A DNA stretch of 64,000 bases from Diplonema japonicum (taxonomy: Eukaryota; Euglenozoa; Diplonemea; Diplonemida; Diplonemidae), in contig OZ025746.1 of assembly GCA_964019335.1 (NCBI GenBank), forward strand, positions 186,001 through 250,000, written 5' to 3'. Below, piece after piece: positions 19,917 through 31,190 of this stretch. The notes under the pieces are model-generated. The model had not been told where the DNA came from. It worked only from the letters and a program-made list of their open reading frames with translations, and ran no database searches. Each line of letters begins with the position of its first letter. The first letter of the stretch is position 1. The position numbers and the translations under genes were made by a program.

Positions 19917-21528
19917 ACTGGGTACATTTTCTATTAGTGAGAACCTCCCCAGGTTGGGGGTTCTCTGTTGACATGGGCATGGTTTTGACGAGGCTCCCGA
20001 TGGGGTCAGAGAGAATGTGGTAGGACAGCTTAGCTAGCTCCTGCATACGAGACAGATACACCCGCGTCTCCGGGGCGAAAACAGAAGTCAGCTTCGGATC
20101 AGTAATGTGAGTCGATTCCTGAATGGTGGCGATGTGGTTGAGGCCGGAGTTACGTATCACAGCGCCGGACAGCTTGTCGCGGTTTTCCGGAAGGTTAACA
20201 CCGTTCCTCCTTGCTCCGCACATCAAAAACGGTGATATCTCGACGACAACGGTGCCCGGCCTCATCAAGACCCCCCACGACATCGCAGCCCCACTCGCGG
20301 CAACAATTACATCCGCCGAGTAACATACCCCCGCTTGTTCAGCTAGGGTCATGGATTCTAACGTAACAACCCGCACGCTGCGTGCTGCCTCAAATGCTTT
20401 TTTAATGACGTCAAGACCCTTTTGTTTAAACGCTCTCCGCACTGTTCTTTCAATGACGACCACATTAACATCTGTCCGTAGCTCGGAGGGTTGGAACGTC
20501 TCTTCTTTTTTGTCAAGAATACCGTCCGGGAGTTCTTGGTCAACCAACCCTGACGGAAAACCCGCCGATGGGGTAAAATATGATTTCAACCGTTTGTGAA
20601 GCCCGGACGTCGGGGCGGAGAGCGCGAACCCTGTTGACACCTCGGCAAAACACATCATTTTGTGCTCGGCAACCTCGTCGGAAAAAACAGGGATTAATTT
20701 CTTTGACAACAATGAGGCGAACTGTGGAACCGCCGCCAACACAGACTGCCCGGCAGTTCTGTACAATTCCTTGTCGGCTGATGTGATCTGCCACACAACA
20801 GCGGTGTACTCAAACCGGTCGATTAAATGCGCCAACGGCGCCAAACGATTAAACAAATGGTTTATGTTGGACATCATATATCCGGATATTGTGTTTATAA
20901 GCAGTGCTGTTGCATTTTTGAACACACACATTTCGTTTCCGTACATAGAGTTGCGATCGTGAAGCCGGATGAGGTACGTGCGGTGCCCCGCGTCTTCTTC
21001 TAGAACAAGTTTCAGCATCCCCACCTCGGTAGGTGGAATACGATTGTCCCAGACTTTTTTAAAGGCCACGTCTTGGCTTGCAGCCCATTGTTTAACATCG
21101 GCTGTTGGGAACGCATCAAGCCCAACCTTGTTTTTCGGGTGCATCGATATGCATGCGTTCCCTATCGCGGTGAAGTCTTTGTAAAGCCGTTTTATGTTCG
21201 AACTGCTCACGATTTGTCTCCCTGCTTCGCATGATAGGTTCAACCTCGGCTCGTAAACAGTCTTTTCGAAATACTGTGAGAATTTCTCGATGTGCGGCTT
21301 CAAGAAATCTGGTTGTGCCGATGGTCGGTTTTCTTCCGGTTGAGGTGCAGTTGTTGGTGGTGGTGGTGTACTACTATACTCCACCAACGATGACGAGAAC
21401 CCGATTTTAAGACTCGTTTTCAAAAAATCCTTCTCGCCCGTGGCCACCATGTGAACCGAGAATCCGAGCCCAAAAGCCAACACAAGAGCTGTGGTAAAAC
21501 AAATGGGTTTCCATGGTATGTATGGCAT
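19915..21528 (-). CDS. Type II membrane glycosyltransferase, GT61-like
   Basis: 537 residues, one exon. Short cytosolic tail, signal anchor (ICFTTALVLAFGLGFSVHMV), proline-rich stem (about 50-70), then a luminal domain. The C-terminal part carries the pattern typical of GT61 (EOGT/xylosyltransferase-type) enzymes: RSVRVVTLESMTLAEQ, then VIVAASGAAMSWGVLMRPG and TVVVEISP, matching the family's alternating beta-strand, G-A-x-L/M and P-G-x-V-V-E-I-x-P elements that contact the sugar nucleotide. Family members move xylose, arabinose or GlcNAc from nucleotide sugars in the ER or Golgi. The acceptor cannot be predicted. A fucose-activating enzyme lies four genes upstream in transcription order, possibly coincidental. 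Confidence 0.65.
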
Positions 21529-21606
21529 TCATTCTGGGGGGGGGTATTTTTTTTTTATATTTTAGCACAGTTTGAGAAGAAGAAAAAAACTTTTTTTTTT
21601 CCCATT

Positions 21607-22293
21607 CTAAATGTCGAATTTCCCCGATTTCACCAGTTTCCGGTAGAGGTGTCGCTCGGCTTCGCGTTGCGTTGCTGCCATTTTCCTGCCGTGTCCGTTG
21701 AACTTTCGGAACTCTCGGACTCCTCCCGAGTGGGTTGTGTTGTTCAGAAATTCGTGCGGGTTTGACGAGGAGTTGGCTTTTCCATGAAAGAATTCAGGCA
21801 GGCCCTTTTTCAATGTCTCACCAAACGAGAGGGACTCCGTCACGCAATTTACTTCATATTTTCGGTATTTTTTGAGGTCGGGTCCCGTTGGGCTGTTTCC
21901 ACGGGAGACAAGCGCTTTGAGCCGGTTTTGGTGTGCCAGGAGTTTTCTGGATTCCTTCACGGTGGCTTGGTTCGCACTTCTTTCAAGCATGACCATTCTG
22001 CTTCTCAATACGCGTTCTTCTCGCTTTTCCGCGTTCCTCTCGATTTTGAAATCTTCTTCCGGTGTGAACTGTGTAGTCTTCAGCCTCACCACAGGTGTGC
22101 CGTGTTTATTGGATGCGGTCTCCAGCTGCGTCAGGTCCCATCTGATATAATTCGCCGTTCTGTTCCGCCCCGCGTCCGTCAGCACCTTTTTGTCAAACTG
22201 TTTGTATTCCGCATACGAATTAGAGTTCACTGGGGTGCGCTTCCCTGATGCCCTGCACCACCTTCTTTGAGTTTGTACTGAACGAACAAGCAT
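21607..22293 (-). CDS. Unknown basic protein, probably mitochondrial
   Basis: 228 residues from ATG 22293. The N-terminus MLVRSVQTQRRWCRASGKR lacks acidic residues and is rich in Arg/Ser, like a presequence. The body is highly charged with a helical, possibly coiled segment (FKIERNAEKREERVLRSRM). The C-terminus AATQREAERHLYRKLVKSGK is basic. Size and composition would fit a lineage-specific mitoribosomal or RNA-binding protein, but no family is recognised. It sits 78 nt behind the GT61-like start, in the same orientation. Confidence 0.6.
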   Translation of the reverse strand: MLVRSVQTQRRWCRASGKRTPVNSNSYAEYKQFDKKVLTDAGRNRTANYIRWDLTQLETASNKHGTPVVRLKTTQFTPEEDFKIERNAEKREERVLRSRMVMLERSANQATVKESRKLLAHQNRLKALVSRGNSPTGPDLKKYRKYEVNCVTESLSFGETLKKGLPEFFHGKANSSSNPHEFLNNTTHSGGVREFRKFNGHGRKMAATQREAERHLYRKLVKSGKFDI

Positions 22294-22389
22294 TTCCCCT
22301 CCCCCTTTTTTTTGCGATGCAACAATGAGAAGGAAAAAAAAAAATGAAACAAAATCAGGTACAATAAAATCAAAAAAAAAAATTTTTTT

Positions 22390-23382
22390 CTAAATCGAAG
22401 GGGCGGTTTTCTCGTCCCAACCCTGCAAGAACGCGGTCCAGTATTTCGTCTTGTTCCCGTTGATCAGACCGGCGATGGGGTCTTGCTCTCGGTTGTCGGG
22501 GGTGCTCCTTCTCTTCTTCTTCGCAACCCTTTTCGGCGACAGCCGCCGATTGTGCACAGACACCAATGAGTTCTGCAACGACGGCACGCTGTATCTAAGC
22601 CCGTCGCACGAGTCCTTTTCAGTGGTAGCATCTGAAGGATGTTTCACAGGAATCCACAGACCATCCGAGTAGTCTTTTTCGGTGGAAAGCTGAGACACGG
22701 TTTCAGACCTAAACTGGCGGTCATTATACGCCTCTTGCGCTTCTCGAGAAGGTGCCTTAGGGAGAGGTGCTTCCGGTGTGGGGGGTGACACCACCATTGG
22801 ACCATCATCATCATCATCATTTTCCTGTACAGATTGTTCTTTTTCCTCTATTTCTTCCTCGATTTCTACTTTCACGTTGATCACGGAGGTTTGAACGGCG
22901 ATTTCCACGCCCATTTCGCCTTGAACACCGATTTCTCTGGTAGACACAGGAGGTTCGATAGAAATTTCCGAAGGAGGGGGTTGTTGTCGCCGCCTGGGTT
23001 GTGACTGGCGTTGCGGTATCAATGGGGCGCCCAAAGGTGGGGGACGGGAGTTGATTTTTTGCATGTACAACAGATGCTCGTGACGCAGCATTGATTGATG
23101 CTCCTTGGATATTTTAGACTTGCCTTCTACACCAATTCCAGTGACTGATGTCCGTCGGCTGCTGAGCATAGAGCCTTCAGAGACTGGTGTGGAGTGCCAT
23201 GTGTTTTCCGATTCCTCGTCTCGCACGCTAGTCCTCTCTCTAAAAAGGAGCGGGCGGGTCGGCGGGGCGGTTGTTCTTGCCGCGTTGCTTGATGCGGACT
23301 CGCTTTTCGTATTTGTAAAGTACCCCCTTCTCTGGCAGAATCCACAGTGCCGAGGCAGGGCACCATGCTGGCACAGTGACAT
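22390..23382 (-). CDS. Unknown, largely disordered protein
   Basis: 330 residues from ATG 23382 (MSLCQHGALPRHCGFCQRRG). Upstream codons are homopolymer translation. The N-terminus has C4, H6, H12, C13 and C16 within 16 residues, a possible small zinc site. The middle is proline/arginine/glutamate-rich with an acidic patch (QENDDDDDGP). The C-terminus has a basic patch (RVAKKKRRS) and ends NKTKYWTAFLQGWDEKTAPS, which may be a short folded motif. Two similar pieces, STEKDYSDGLW and TTEKDSCDGLR, look like an internal duplication. No function assigned. Confidence 0.55.
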   Translation of the reverse strand: MSLCQHGALPRHCGFCQRRGYFTNTKSESASSNAARTTAPPTRPLLFRERTSVRDEESENTWHSTPVSEGSMLSSRRTSVTGIGVEGKSKISKEHQSMLRHEHLLYMQKINSRPPPLGAPLIPQRQSQPRRRQQPPPSEISIEPPVSTREIGVQGEMGVEIAVQTSVINVKVEIEEEIEEKEQSVQENDDDDDGPMVVSPPTPEAPLPKAPSREAQEAYNDRQFRSETVSQLSTEKDYSDGLWIPVKHPSDATTEKDSCDGLRYSVPSLQNSLVSVHNRRLSPKRVAKKKRRSTPDNREQDPIAGLINGNKTKYWTAFLQGWDEKTAPSI

Positions 23383-24341
23383 TTCTTTTTTGTTTTTGTT
23401 TCCCCCCCCCCCAACTTTTTTTTTTCGTGATGGAAATATTAAAAAAAAAAATGAAATGTTCGGAAAAAAAAAAAAAATGGGGTAACACACACTGCCCTCC
23501 GGGGATAAAGCGAAAAGGAGGTGGGGGGAAGGGGCTAAAACAAAAAAAAGTATTTTTTCTTTAAACCCCCCTTGTACAATAGCAAAAAAAAAAAAAAGGC
23601 CCTCCTTCGAGGCTTCTCGGAAAGCTGTTTTGAATACTCTCAAGAAGTCGTGGAGGCACGTTTTTTTTCTTCTTCTTTTTTTTCTCTTTTTTTTTCTTCC
23701 CCTCGTCCTTTTTTTTTTTTTAAATTTTTTAAAGTTTGTGTTCTCGCCAGCTTTGTGGTCTTAAAAATTGGAATAAAAAAGGGGGGGAAAGTATTAAAAA
23801 AAAAGGAAGAAAAAGGTACATATAAATGAAACGAAACAGATGGGGGGGAAAAGAAAAAAAAAAAGTTATTTATTACCGACGAATTCTAGAGGGTAAGTAA
23901 ATAGGTAATACCCCCCACCATCCCCCCCCCCTTTTTTTTCCCCTCGTCAAACGAGAATGAAATAAAAAAGAGAATTTTATTCTCTCATTCTGGTGTTTCC
24001 TTCCCACCCCTTTTAATATTACTCTTCTATAGTTTGTACTAAGTATGAACGGGAAAAGCTCTAAATCTGAATTTTTTTTTTCATTTTTTTTTTTTTCCCC
24101 GGAAGAAAGTTCCATAATTCATCTAGCCATTATTCCGTTTTCATATAAAGTTCAAATATGGCATTTTCTTTTTTTCTTTTTATAATGATTCGGCACCAGC
24201 TCGGAAGTAAAAGGAAAAAAAAAAAAGAGATAAAAATAATTTTGATGGTCTCTTCCCCCTCTCACCACCACCCCCCCCATATCTTATCCCCCACTCACAA
24301 AGGAGAACTGAAGGTCGCAACACCTTGCCAAAGTGAGGACG

Positions 24342-24397
<56 letters not shown>

Positions 24398-24633
24398 CGC
24401 CTGATCAAAATGAAACCATATCGGGGGTGGGGGGGTATGACCTTGAGGGAGCCTGTAGTAACTTTGAGACACCGCGAAGTAGGGAGAGGTGGGGGGGGGG
24501 GGGGGGGGGGGGGGGGGGCAATTCATCTATTATAACGGAGAACAACAACAAAAAGAAATCGAACGTGAAAACTCACCTCCCTCTTCTCCATTATTTATTT
24601 ATTTTTTTGGAAATTTCCTCTTTTTTTTCTTCT
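23383..24633. other. Intergenic, extreme homopolymers
   Basis: 1.25 kb without a supported gene. Holds a 55-base A run (24342-24396), a 28-base G run (24491-24518) and many shorter tracts. Forms the gap between the fucose enzyme stop and the disordered-protein start. Confidence 0.6.
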
Positions 24634-27600
24634 TCACATGTCACAAGAAGGCCCTTCTTCTGTTTCTGTCACAACCAGCCCCTCCGTGTCGATGGAGACC
24701 GGGTAGAATGATAGCGCAGCTCCGCCTTCAAACCGTGTCATTGCCTGTTTTTTTTTTTTTCTTTTTTTTCCCCTTCCAAACCTCGAGTTTCGCAGCCATA
24801 TCAGGTTTTTTCGTAATGGCAAGCATGAATCCACCACCACCAGCACCCCCAAGGGCATATCCGTGTATGTGTTCCTTCCAAACAGCAATCGCCTTTTTTT
24901 TTTTTTTTTTTTTTTTTTTGAAAAGAAAAAAAAAAAAAAAAAAACACCTTCGGGACCACCGGCGGTTCAACCCCAGTCCCTGCCATCAGTTTCTTCTGCC
25001 CCCAATATCTCATAACACATTCCCCTATTCTTGGAATATCTTCAGCTTTTATGGCAGAGATTAGATCAGCAGAGGTCCTCCTGAGCTGCTTCACGGTCGC
25101 GACCACATCCGGTAACCGGGCTGCCCATCTACGGAGGACTCCTTGAAGAAGATTCCTGGCGAGCCTAGCACGGCCAGTGTACACCAAGACAAAGTGAGAA
25201 CAGAGTTTTTCCAAAAACGCGGGAGGCACTGTGAGGGTGTCTGTGGACACTTTTAAGGGCAACACCGGTGCGGAATTGCACGATTTCACACCGCCGAAAA
25301 AACCCCCGACCTGGTCCTGCCAACCACCACCCGATGTCAAAAGCTGCTCCAATCTTAACACAGCGTGCACTAAAACGTTTTTATTATACAAACGCCCAAT
25401 AGCGCTTCCAATCGCTGCCAGTATGACCCCTCCTAAAATACTGCTTCCTCCAAGTCCGGATCCGACAGGCAGTGTGGAACAGCTTCTGACCTCCAAACCG
25501 CCTCCCATGTTTAAAAGTTGTTTGTGAAGGGAAGCACCGTGTAGATCAATTACATGGAGGGCTACCAATGCAGCCTTGAGAATAGCCGCGGGGGCTTGGG
25601 GTTGGTTGTAGTCCAGCATCTGCTGTACCTCCGTGACGACCGTTTCTGTTTCATCCGTCCGAAGCTTCAAAATTGGTTCGGACAAACGTCGGCAGTAGGC
25701 TTTCAACGGTTTTGTGTTGTTTACCTTTATGGCTACATTGACCACCAAACCCCCCGCTTCGTAGCTAATAGGCGGTGTGTCGGTCCAACCTCCTGACAAA
25801 TCTATTCTTGCAGGTGCTTCCGCGCGGATCCATACCCCCAACGGCGGCATTGATAATTTCGTGTATGTGATGAACTGTGTCGCGGTATCTACACCACGGG
25901 CTGTGATGACCGCTGCTGCGCCTTCGTAGTGCCGGGCTGCACGGATTAACGATTCTGGAGATCCCAACCATTTTTCACGTTGGATAGACAGGAGTTGGAT
26001 CCATTGTTTTTTGGATTGCAGCGTCCCGTCCCATCTCTGTATTGCGGTGATCGCTGGCAACCATGCTGGGTTTCTTGCAGGGCCTGAACGAAGGCCGCCT
26101 CGTCCTTTAGCGCAACACGCTAAAAAATCAGCTTGTGTGTATAGTACCCGGGCCAGACGGTGGAGATCGACTTCTTCGATGGTGTTGTCGAACAGTTTCA
26201 GGGTTTTTTGTATGGGGGTGATTTTTGACGCTGCCAGCCTGCACAGTTCGGCGTAGACGCACACATCCTTTCCGGAGAGCAGGACGTTTCGAAGTTCGTT
26301 CATATCTATTCTATTGCACAGTTTCATCGTGCTGTGCTGCTCCGACATCCCTTTCAACCGCTGCTCTTTTTCCTCGTCGCTGATTACATCTTTCACCGCT
26401 GTCTCCAATTTGCCGTACTCCTCTTTAGTTAAATTTGTTTCACCGCTGTTTAAGGCGCCGATGGTGGTCCCATCTTCGATTGTCGTGTTTGGTTCCAAGG
26501 TAGCGTGGTAAATCCTGCATCGGTTGCCAATGACGCACCCCTCTCCTATTTCAGAACAATGGATCAATGTTGAGTTTCCGTACGTGACGTTTTCTCCAAT
26601 CCACGATCGAAACACAGCGCTGCCGTTTGTTTTTTCATTTCGAGACGATGCAGGGATGTGCGATGCGTGGGAGGTAGACAGCAGCAGGTCGTTCTTCGTG
26701 AAGTCCACGGTCTGCCGTAACCCCAGCACCCCCTCCAACCATTCCTCCTTGTCCGACGGGTATATATAATAATAAGGAGGAAACGTCGGTATCGCCGCTT
26801 TCAACACCGTTTCCGAAAACGTCCGCACGAGCAGAGACCGCCCCTGCGAATTTAAGTTCGACGCTTTTAAATCGTTCGCTTGACTAGTCTCGCCTCTCTT
26901 AAGATACGCTAATCGATTTTCACAAGCTGATATCAGAACATCTAAGTAAAGATTCAGCCTTGCAGGCGGTGATGCGGAATCGGACCCATAATAAGTGCAT
27001 GCGTCAAACGGGACCTGCGCGTGGAGGCCTAAGAAAGTTTCAGCGGATTTCGGACAGAATCTTACAACCGGCGCCACGATCAACACCTGCCCCCCAAATA
27101 CAGCACCCGCCTCTGTTGCCTTCTCAACCCCGGGTCGGTACAGCACATTGGTGATCACTCCGTTTGGCCCCACCACGTATACCCCGTGATCATTTGCCGC
27201 CGTTACCGGTGCAGGGAGGGCTAATGCTGTTATACCGGGTTGGGGGGTGTACTGTTGGGTGTACTGGGAGAATGGAGATTGGAAGCCGGGGGGTACGTGA
27301 AGCAGCCATTCGGTGGAGCAAACCCAAACCGATGGGCAAGGGTCTGCAATTCGTTGAAGGTTCAACAGCATTAGTTCAGCGTTGGTGATGCCTCCTGTCG
27401 AGAGTGTCGCGGGGGAACCCAACGGGAGAGGGGTAAACGCTTTCCCTAGCTCGGACGAGGCAACGTCGTTGTGCGCGGTCCCGCATAGAAGAACCGCGAT
27501 TTTCCAACCTTCAAAAACATTTGTCATCAGCGACCCTGACTCGTGTCGTATTGAGATATGTTCTGCAACATGGAGGATGGCGTTTAATGTTGCGCCACCC

Positions 27601-27803
27601 GATCCCACGTAAGCCCCCTTTCGGGAGCTGTCTTCTAAGAACGGGTCCGGAACAGGGATGATCAATGTGCCTGAAGAAATCCCTAGTTGTTCGCCCCACT
27701 TCGGCGATTCCACCCTTCTCGCCTCCAGCTGTTCCGTGAAAAATGACGTGTCGCTTTGCCTACCGCTGCTCACCGCTACTATATCCCACATTCCTACATT
27801 CAT
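24634..27803 (-). CDS. FKGP: Bifunctional L-fucokinase / GDP-fucose pyrophosphorylase, 3 exons
   Basis: Exons 27803-24948, 24892-24782 and 24744-24634 join to 1025 residues, the usual size of plant FKGP. The N-terminal half is the pyrophosphorylase (GAYVGSGGATLNAILHVAEH, then a left-handed beta-helix-like stretch, SEIGEGCVIGNRCRIYHATL). The C-terminal half is a GHMP kinase with APARIDLSGGWTDTPP, the ATP loop LPVGSGLGGSSILGG and, only after splicing, the C-terminal GHMP motif LGGAGGGGFMLAI. Introns are 55 nt (GTGTTT..AAAAG, a T run then an A run against the acceptor) and 37 nt (GTTTGG..AACAG). It converts free fucose to fucose-1-phosphate and then GDP-fucose for fucosylation. The upstream gap is gene-free. 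Confidence 0.95.
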
Positions 27804-28959
27804 TTTTTTTTTTTACCCCTCCTTTTCACTTCCCCTCCCCCTCCCCTTCCTTTTTATTTTTTTTGTTGGGGGGGGAGAGGAGGTGATAAAGGTGTCCTTT
27901 ATTATTAAAAGTAAACAAAAAGGAGAAAAGAAGGTAAGCAAGGATCTTTAAAAAAAGGGGGGGGGGGCAAAAGGGGAGAGCATTTGGTACTGACCAAGTA
28001 CAACAGTCAGGGCGCGCAATGTGTACTATTTGTAGTTAAACGATACACTTTTTTTTTTCTTTGCGGTGGGCTGTGCTGTGTCTGGGATACATACAAAGGT
28101 CAACCTTATTCTTCTGCCTCTTTTTTTTTCTTTCTTTTTGAATGAACTAAAGGCAGGCAATGTCTTGCTGCCCTGTTGAAGGAAAAGAGTAACCCTTAAG
28201 ATCGATCGAGAGAGAGAGAGAGGGAGAGAGAGGAAAACAAAAAAAAATAGAAAAAAAGAAAAAAGAAAATGCCTTTGAAGGAAATCTGCAGTACGTGACT
28301 GGATCGCCTTTAAAGAAGAATTGAACGAGGGCAGTGTTGTTTAAATTGAATTGTCTGAAAAAAAAAAATGAGAAAAAAAAGGAGCAAACCCGAAATAAAA
28401 AAGGAGAGGGAAAGGGAAGAGCAAAGTTGTATTTGAATTTGGAAAAGAAACGTTCGCTGAACACGGATCAAAAATGGTCTAGTACGTATCCGGGAGGGGG
28501 GGGGAGGGAGGAAGGGAGGTCAATGAAAACCACCGTGTCCACAGGTTAGCATCAACCAGGGAAACCACGTGTTTCCATTCCCATTTTTTTTTTAAATCTT
28601 TTTTTTTTTAATACCCTTTTTCTTTTTTTATATCTTCTTAAGAATCTGTTTTTTTTTTTCCCCTTGTCGATAGGTAGTTTGTATATTTCGTTAAAAACTA
28701 GATCTATTTTTTTTTTTATACGGGGTGAAAGGAAAGGGAGAAGGGGCAGCCATGGAGATAGACGCCAAGCACCCCCCCCCCCCCCCCCCCCCGCTTTTTA
28801 TAGAAGAAAAATAAAATAAAAAATAAAATAACAACAACTTCAACAACAATAGTAACATTCACCTATTTCTTCTTTTCTTCCCTGAAGACTGAGGGGCGAA
28901 TGGGTAGTGCCAAAAACATAAAAAAAAAAAAAAAAAAAAAAGACGGTACTGTTGGTTAA

Positions 28960-29285
28960 ATGTTCCCTCCCCCCTTTCCCTCTGAGAACAATTTGAAAAT
29001 AAAAACAAAACAAAAAGACGTACCCCGCACACCTGCCCTCTTACAAGTGAAGGGGGCATCCTCGGGAGGAACTTTGCTTGAAAGCAAAGGGGGGTGGGGT
29101 GTTTTTTTTTTTTTTGCTTTTCTTCTTCCAAAAGTTTATCATAAGGGAGAAGGGGTGGGGGAGGGGAGATTCCCCTCCAAAAAAAAAAAAAGAAGGAAAA
29201 AGGAACCAGCATAGCCCCCTCCCTCCCTTTCCATCTGAGAACAATTTGAAAATAAAAACAAAACAAAAAAACGTACCCCGCACAG
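28960..29285. repeat. Direct duplication of about 60 bases
   Basis: The segments at about 28976-29032 and 29225-29284 share CTGAGAACAATTTGAAAATA, then AAAACAAAACAAAAA and CGTACCCCGCACA almost exactly. Similar TTCTT..CCTGAAGAC words lie near 28875 and 29475. Origin unclear. Confidence 0.6.
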
Positions 29286-29925
29286 CGGGGGTGTTTTTTT
29301 CTTCTTCTTTTTCAAATAGTTGTCGCGTGAGAAAAGGGGGGGAGGGGAGGGTGGGGCACTTTTTTTTTTTTTTTTTTTTTTTTTTCCAAGCTTACCCGAT
29401 GGCAAGGGAAAAAAAAAAAAAAAAAGGAGGCCACAGCAACAACAACAACAACAACAACAACAGTACATCCACCTTTCTTTCCTGAAGACGGTGAAATTCA
29501 TAGGGGAAGAAAAAAAAAAAAAAAAAGAGAGACATTTAGAAAAATCAACTATGATAGGAAATGAAGTGGCTAGCAACGGCCTACCGTAGTGGCGTGCCTA
29601 CCTTCTGAAAAAGAAAAAAGAAAGAAAGAAAAAAACACACACACAAATATATATATATTTTTTAAGAGATAAAGGGGGCCAGTGTTGGTCACCCAATCTC
29701 ACACAAAAAAATGAAATGAAAAGGAAATTCGAAAAGCTTCAATGTGCAGAGGACTGCCTACTGAAACTTTATAATATAAAAAAAAAATAATAAGAGGGAA
29801 GGACGGTGCTTCTCCCCACTTTTTTTTTTTTTTTGAACAAAATGAAATTCAAGTGGTACATTACGAATGGTTGAGAAGGGAGGAATTTGATTCATATATA
29901 TCCCAAGGCAGCTTTGGGGAAGGAG

Positions 29926-29958
<33 letters not shown>

Positions 29959-30217
29959 CCGTCTTTTTTTTTTTTTTTTTGTTTCCTTTCGAAGCCTGCA
30001 TAAGGTACATATTTTATTTATATTTTATTTAAATTCGAGCTGGGTTTTCAAGGGTGGGAGTGGGGAAAAAAAAAAAAAAAAATAAGATTTACACTGCACT
30101 TTAAATCAAGAGTGTATAACGCTACATTATGTCACTCCTGCACCTATTTTCAAAGAGCCAACTTGTTAGAACTAACCCCACTCTTTCAAACCCGGCTCTT
30201 ATTAAATAAAACAAAAA

Positions 30218-30388
30218 TATTAAAATTGACAATGAGATTGCATTATGTCACTTGTGGTGGCGGGTGTAACTCGAAAATAATAATGATCATTACTACACTC
30301 GCTTCTCTTCGTGAAGGTAAGACCTCTCGTCGTTAAACCCCTACCCATTCACGTGTGAAATTTATGCAATCTCATTTTCATTTTAATA
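30218..30388. mobile_element. MITE-like element, 34-base terminal inverted repeats
   Basis: The left end 30218-30251 (TATTAAAATTGACAATGAGA...) and the reverse complement of the right end 30355-30388 (TATTAAAATGAAAATGAGAT...) agree at most positions. The 171-base element has no coding capacity. An extra copy of the word GCTACATTATGTCACTC lies just outside at about 30120. Confidence 0.55.
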
Positions 30389-31190
30389 CAGTAATAGTAG
30401 TAGTACAAAAAAAGATTTTAGAGAGGTGTAAGCGATCTCGTATGGATTCACTATTTCTTTTTTTCTTTCTTTTTTTTTTTTTTCCTTTTTCCCTTCCTTA
30501 GCGAAACGAGTTGCATAAGGCGACCACACAACAATAAAAAAAAAAAAAAAAAAAAAAAGTTGTCTCGATTTTAGTGGTGCCATGCAGTATGTGACACAGC
30601 GGCCACCCTTGTGAAACTTCGCCCCGAAGCCTCCCAAGTCCTGTGGTCCCGTAGAAAGTAAAAGTGGAGAGGTAAAGAAAGCTTGGAAAAAAAAAAAGAG
30701 AAAAAATAGAGGTTTCTGTAGTTTATTTTTGGAGCCACTGCCCTAACGCCTGTATCGTGAAACGGGGCAACGGTTGAATATAGCCAACAAAGCATGGCAT
30801 GCCGTAGCTTGCAGCAAGCAAAGTAGCACGGAGATAGAAATTCTTTCAAAAAAAAAAAAAAAAAAAAAGTGGGGAGGGACAACCAAGAAAGTACAATGGA
30901 TTAGATATCAGATGAGCTTTTGTTGGGAAAAGTTCCTTTTTTTTTTTATTATATTTTATTCCGTTCCGTCATCTGTCAAGGAAATACTGGAGAACTGCAA
31001 AAGTGCTGTCACTGCACACCCTACCTTCAGTGCTACTTTGCCGTTTCTTTTTTTTCCCCCTTTTTTTTTCTCCGACAAAGCGGGGGGGGGGGGGAGTGAC
31101 TCAAGTTTTCCAAAAAGTGGCATAAAAAATAATGTTACGTATTTTAATGCTATCCATTTCTCCCCCCACTTCATCTTTTCCTTTTTTTTA

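Larger units (their letters stand above)
27804..31190. other. 3.4 kb gene-free spacer
   Basis: No supported coding sequence. Contains GA-rich (28208-28234), CAA (29430-29462) and TA microsatellites, C- and A-runs, a duplicated segment and one terminal-inverted-repeat element, both listed separately. A purine/pyrimidine-rich stretch at 28860-29580 gives long but meaningless frames on both strands. Confidence 0.6.

Noticed and set aside
28859-29580. Several overlapping frames of 80-145 codons on both strands
   Set aside because: Made of K/F/P/G runs in purine-pyrimidine tracts, with no homology.
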